DNA from: ZCTH02-B3 sp036563895
Lineage (GTDB): Bacteria > Bacillota > Bacilli > Paenibacillales > Paenibacillaceae
Length of the DNA: 6,172 bases
Assembly: GCA_036563895.1 (NCBI GenBank)
Contig: DATCLN010000156.1
Location: 1-6,172 of the forward strand
Direction: 5' to 3'
Part shown: positions 6,014-6,172 of the stretch, in pieces
How positions within the stretch are numbered: the first letter of the stretch is position 1
Layout: each line of letters starts with the position of its first letter
Program-made: the position numbers and the translations under genes
The notes under the pieces: generated by a model
Database searches by the model: none
Told to the model about the DNA's origin: nothing
The model's input: only the letters and a program-made list of their open reading frames with translations

Positions 6014-6083
6014 ATCGAGTAGAAGGGGGCGGCTAGCCCCCGTCCTCTCACACCACCTGGCATGCGGGTCCGCACCAGGCGGT
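6014..6083 (-). ncRNA. Group II intron domains V and VI
   Basis: In domain V, ACCGCCUGG (6083-6075) pairs over 9 bp with CCAGGUGGU (6060-6052), including a G-U. The upper stem UGCG/CGCA is capped by GACC, and a two-base bulge UG (6062-6061) sits on the 3' side, as expected for the catalytic hairpin. CGC within ACCGCC would be the catalytic triad. In domain VI, GGGGGC (6041-6036) pairs with GCCCCC (6030-6025). The A at 6020 in CUACUC is the likely bulged branch point, 7 bases from the 3' end, which is the usual distance. The intron appears to end in AU, fitting the AY rule. Confidence 0.75.
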
Positions 6084-6100
6084 TCCGAAGAGTTGAAGAG

Positions 6101-6172
6101 TTAACGAAATGCCAGGTAACATTCAAGCATGCTGACCAGCCCTTGCGCCTGAAAATATCGGGTGTCAAGGGC
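6101..6172 (-). CDS. ltrA: Group II intron reverse transcriptase/maturase, C-terminal end (partial)
   Basis: Only the last 23 residues are in the window, containing DTRYFQAQGL and ending LECYLAFR before TAA. The fragment alone is too short to identify. It is assigned as the intron-encoded protein because its stop lies 17 bases before domain V on the same strand, exactly where such a gene ends in compact bacterial introns. The full protein would copy and help splice the intron RNA. The start, the reverse transcriptase domain and the X domain lie beyond the right edge. A competing minus-strand frame through the same bases reads across domains V and VI and is rejected. Confidence 0.65.
   Translation of the reverse strand, partial: ALDTRYFQAQGLVSMLECYLAFR

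Larger units (their letters stand above)
6014..6172 (-). mobile_element. Group II intron, 3' end (partial, runs off right edge)
   Basis: Reading the minus strand inward from the right edge, there is an open frame ending in TAA (6101-6103), then a domain V hairpin (6083-6052), the linker GUGUGAGAGGAC, and a domain VI hairpin ending in CUACUCGAU at 6014. This order is the standard 3' end of a bacterial retroelement intron, and the linker and CUACUCGAU end match a type I recall from many bacterial introns. The CGC near the base of domain V suggests class C (IIC), which is known to insert next to terminator hairpins. Domains I-III, most of the reverse transcriptase and the 5' exon lie outside the window. 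The 3' exon begins with TTT, directly before a terminator stem. Confidence 0.8.

Noticed and set aside
5842..6168. Minus-strand 108-residue frame starting at 6168
   Set aside because: It reads through the intron domain V and VI hairpins and antisense into the YciI gene. The alternative frame ending at 6101 fits the intron protein.
1..6172. CRISPR array, tRNA or rRNA genes
   Set aside because: No regularly spaced repeats with unique spacers, and no cloverleaf or rRNA-like stretch was seen on either strand.

Overview
The window reads as a piece of chromosome from a high-GC Firmicute, most likely a Paenibacillaceae-type bacterium. By eye it is about 60-65% G+C apart from an AT-rich left edge. 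Shine-Dalgarno sites are strong (AAAGGAGG and AGGAGGTG), GTG starts are used, and there is a YesM/YesN-type kinase and AraC-family regulator pair of the kind these bacteria carry in many copies. The taxonomic call is an inference from style, not from a marker gene.

Layout from right to left along the minus strand. A GNAT acetyltransferase (4971-5369) comes first. After 190 bases follows a tightly packed three-gene unit: a sugar/AI-2-type substrate-binding lipoprotein (3686-4780), a membrane sensor histidine kinase (1894-3702) and a response regulator with an AraC-type DNA-binding domain (341-1897). The genes overlap by 17 and 4 bases, so they are almost certainly co-transcribed and translationally coupled. 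The unit ends at an intrinsic terminator (245-271). No ABC ATPase or permease gene is present, so the binding protein looks like the extracellular sensing subunit of a three-component system (ligand, lipoprotein, kinase, regulator), comparable in layout to AraPST of Geobacillus. The binding protein resembles LsrB, but two of the positions that contact AI-2 in LsrB appear changed, so its ligand is open.

On the plus strand, a small YciI-family protein (5693-5962) is transcribed divergently from the acetyltransferase. The 323-base gap between them carries a nested inverted repeat, a probable -10 element and a GC-rich leader hairpin just ahead of the YciI ribosome binding site.

At the right edge (6014 onward, minus strand) lies the 3' end of a group II intron: the last codons of its reverse transcriptase/maturase, domain V with its 2-nt bulge, and domain VI with a bulged branch-point A. 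It is followed at once by a minus-strand terminator hairpin. The rest of the intron lies beyond the window.

The left 340 bases hold no convincing gene. They contain a 15-bp repeat array in frame with the response regulator but after its stop codon, the operon terminator, and an AT-rich stretch with nested inverted repeats.
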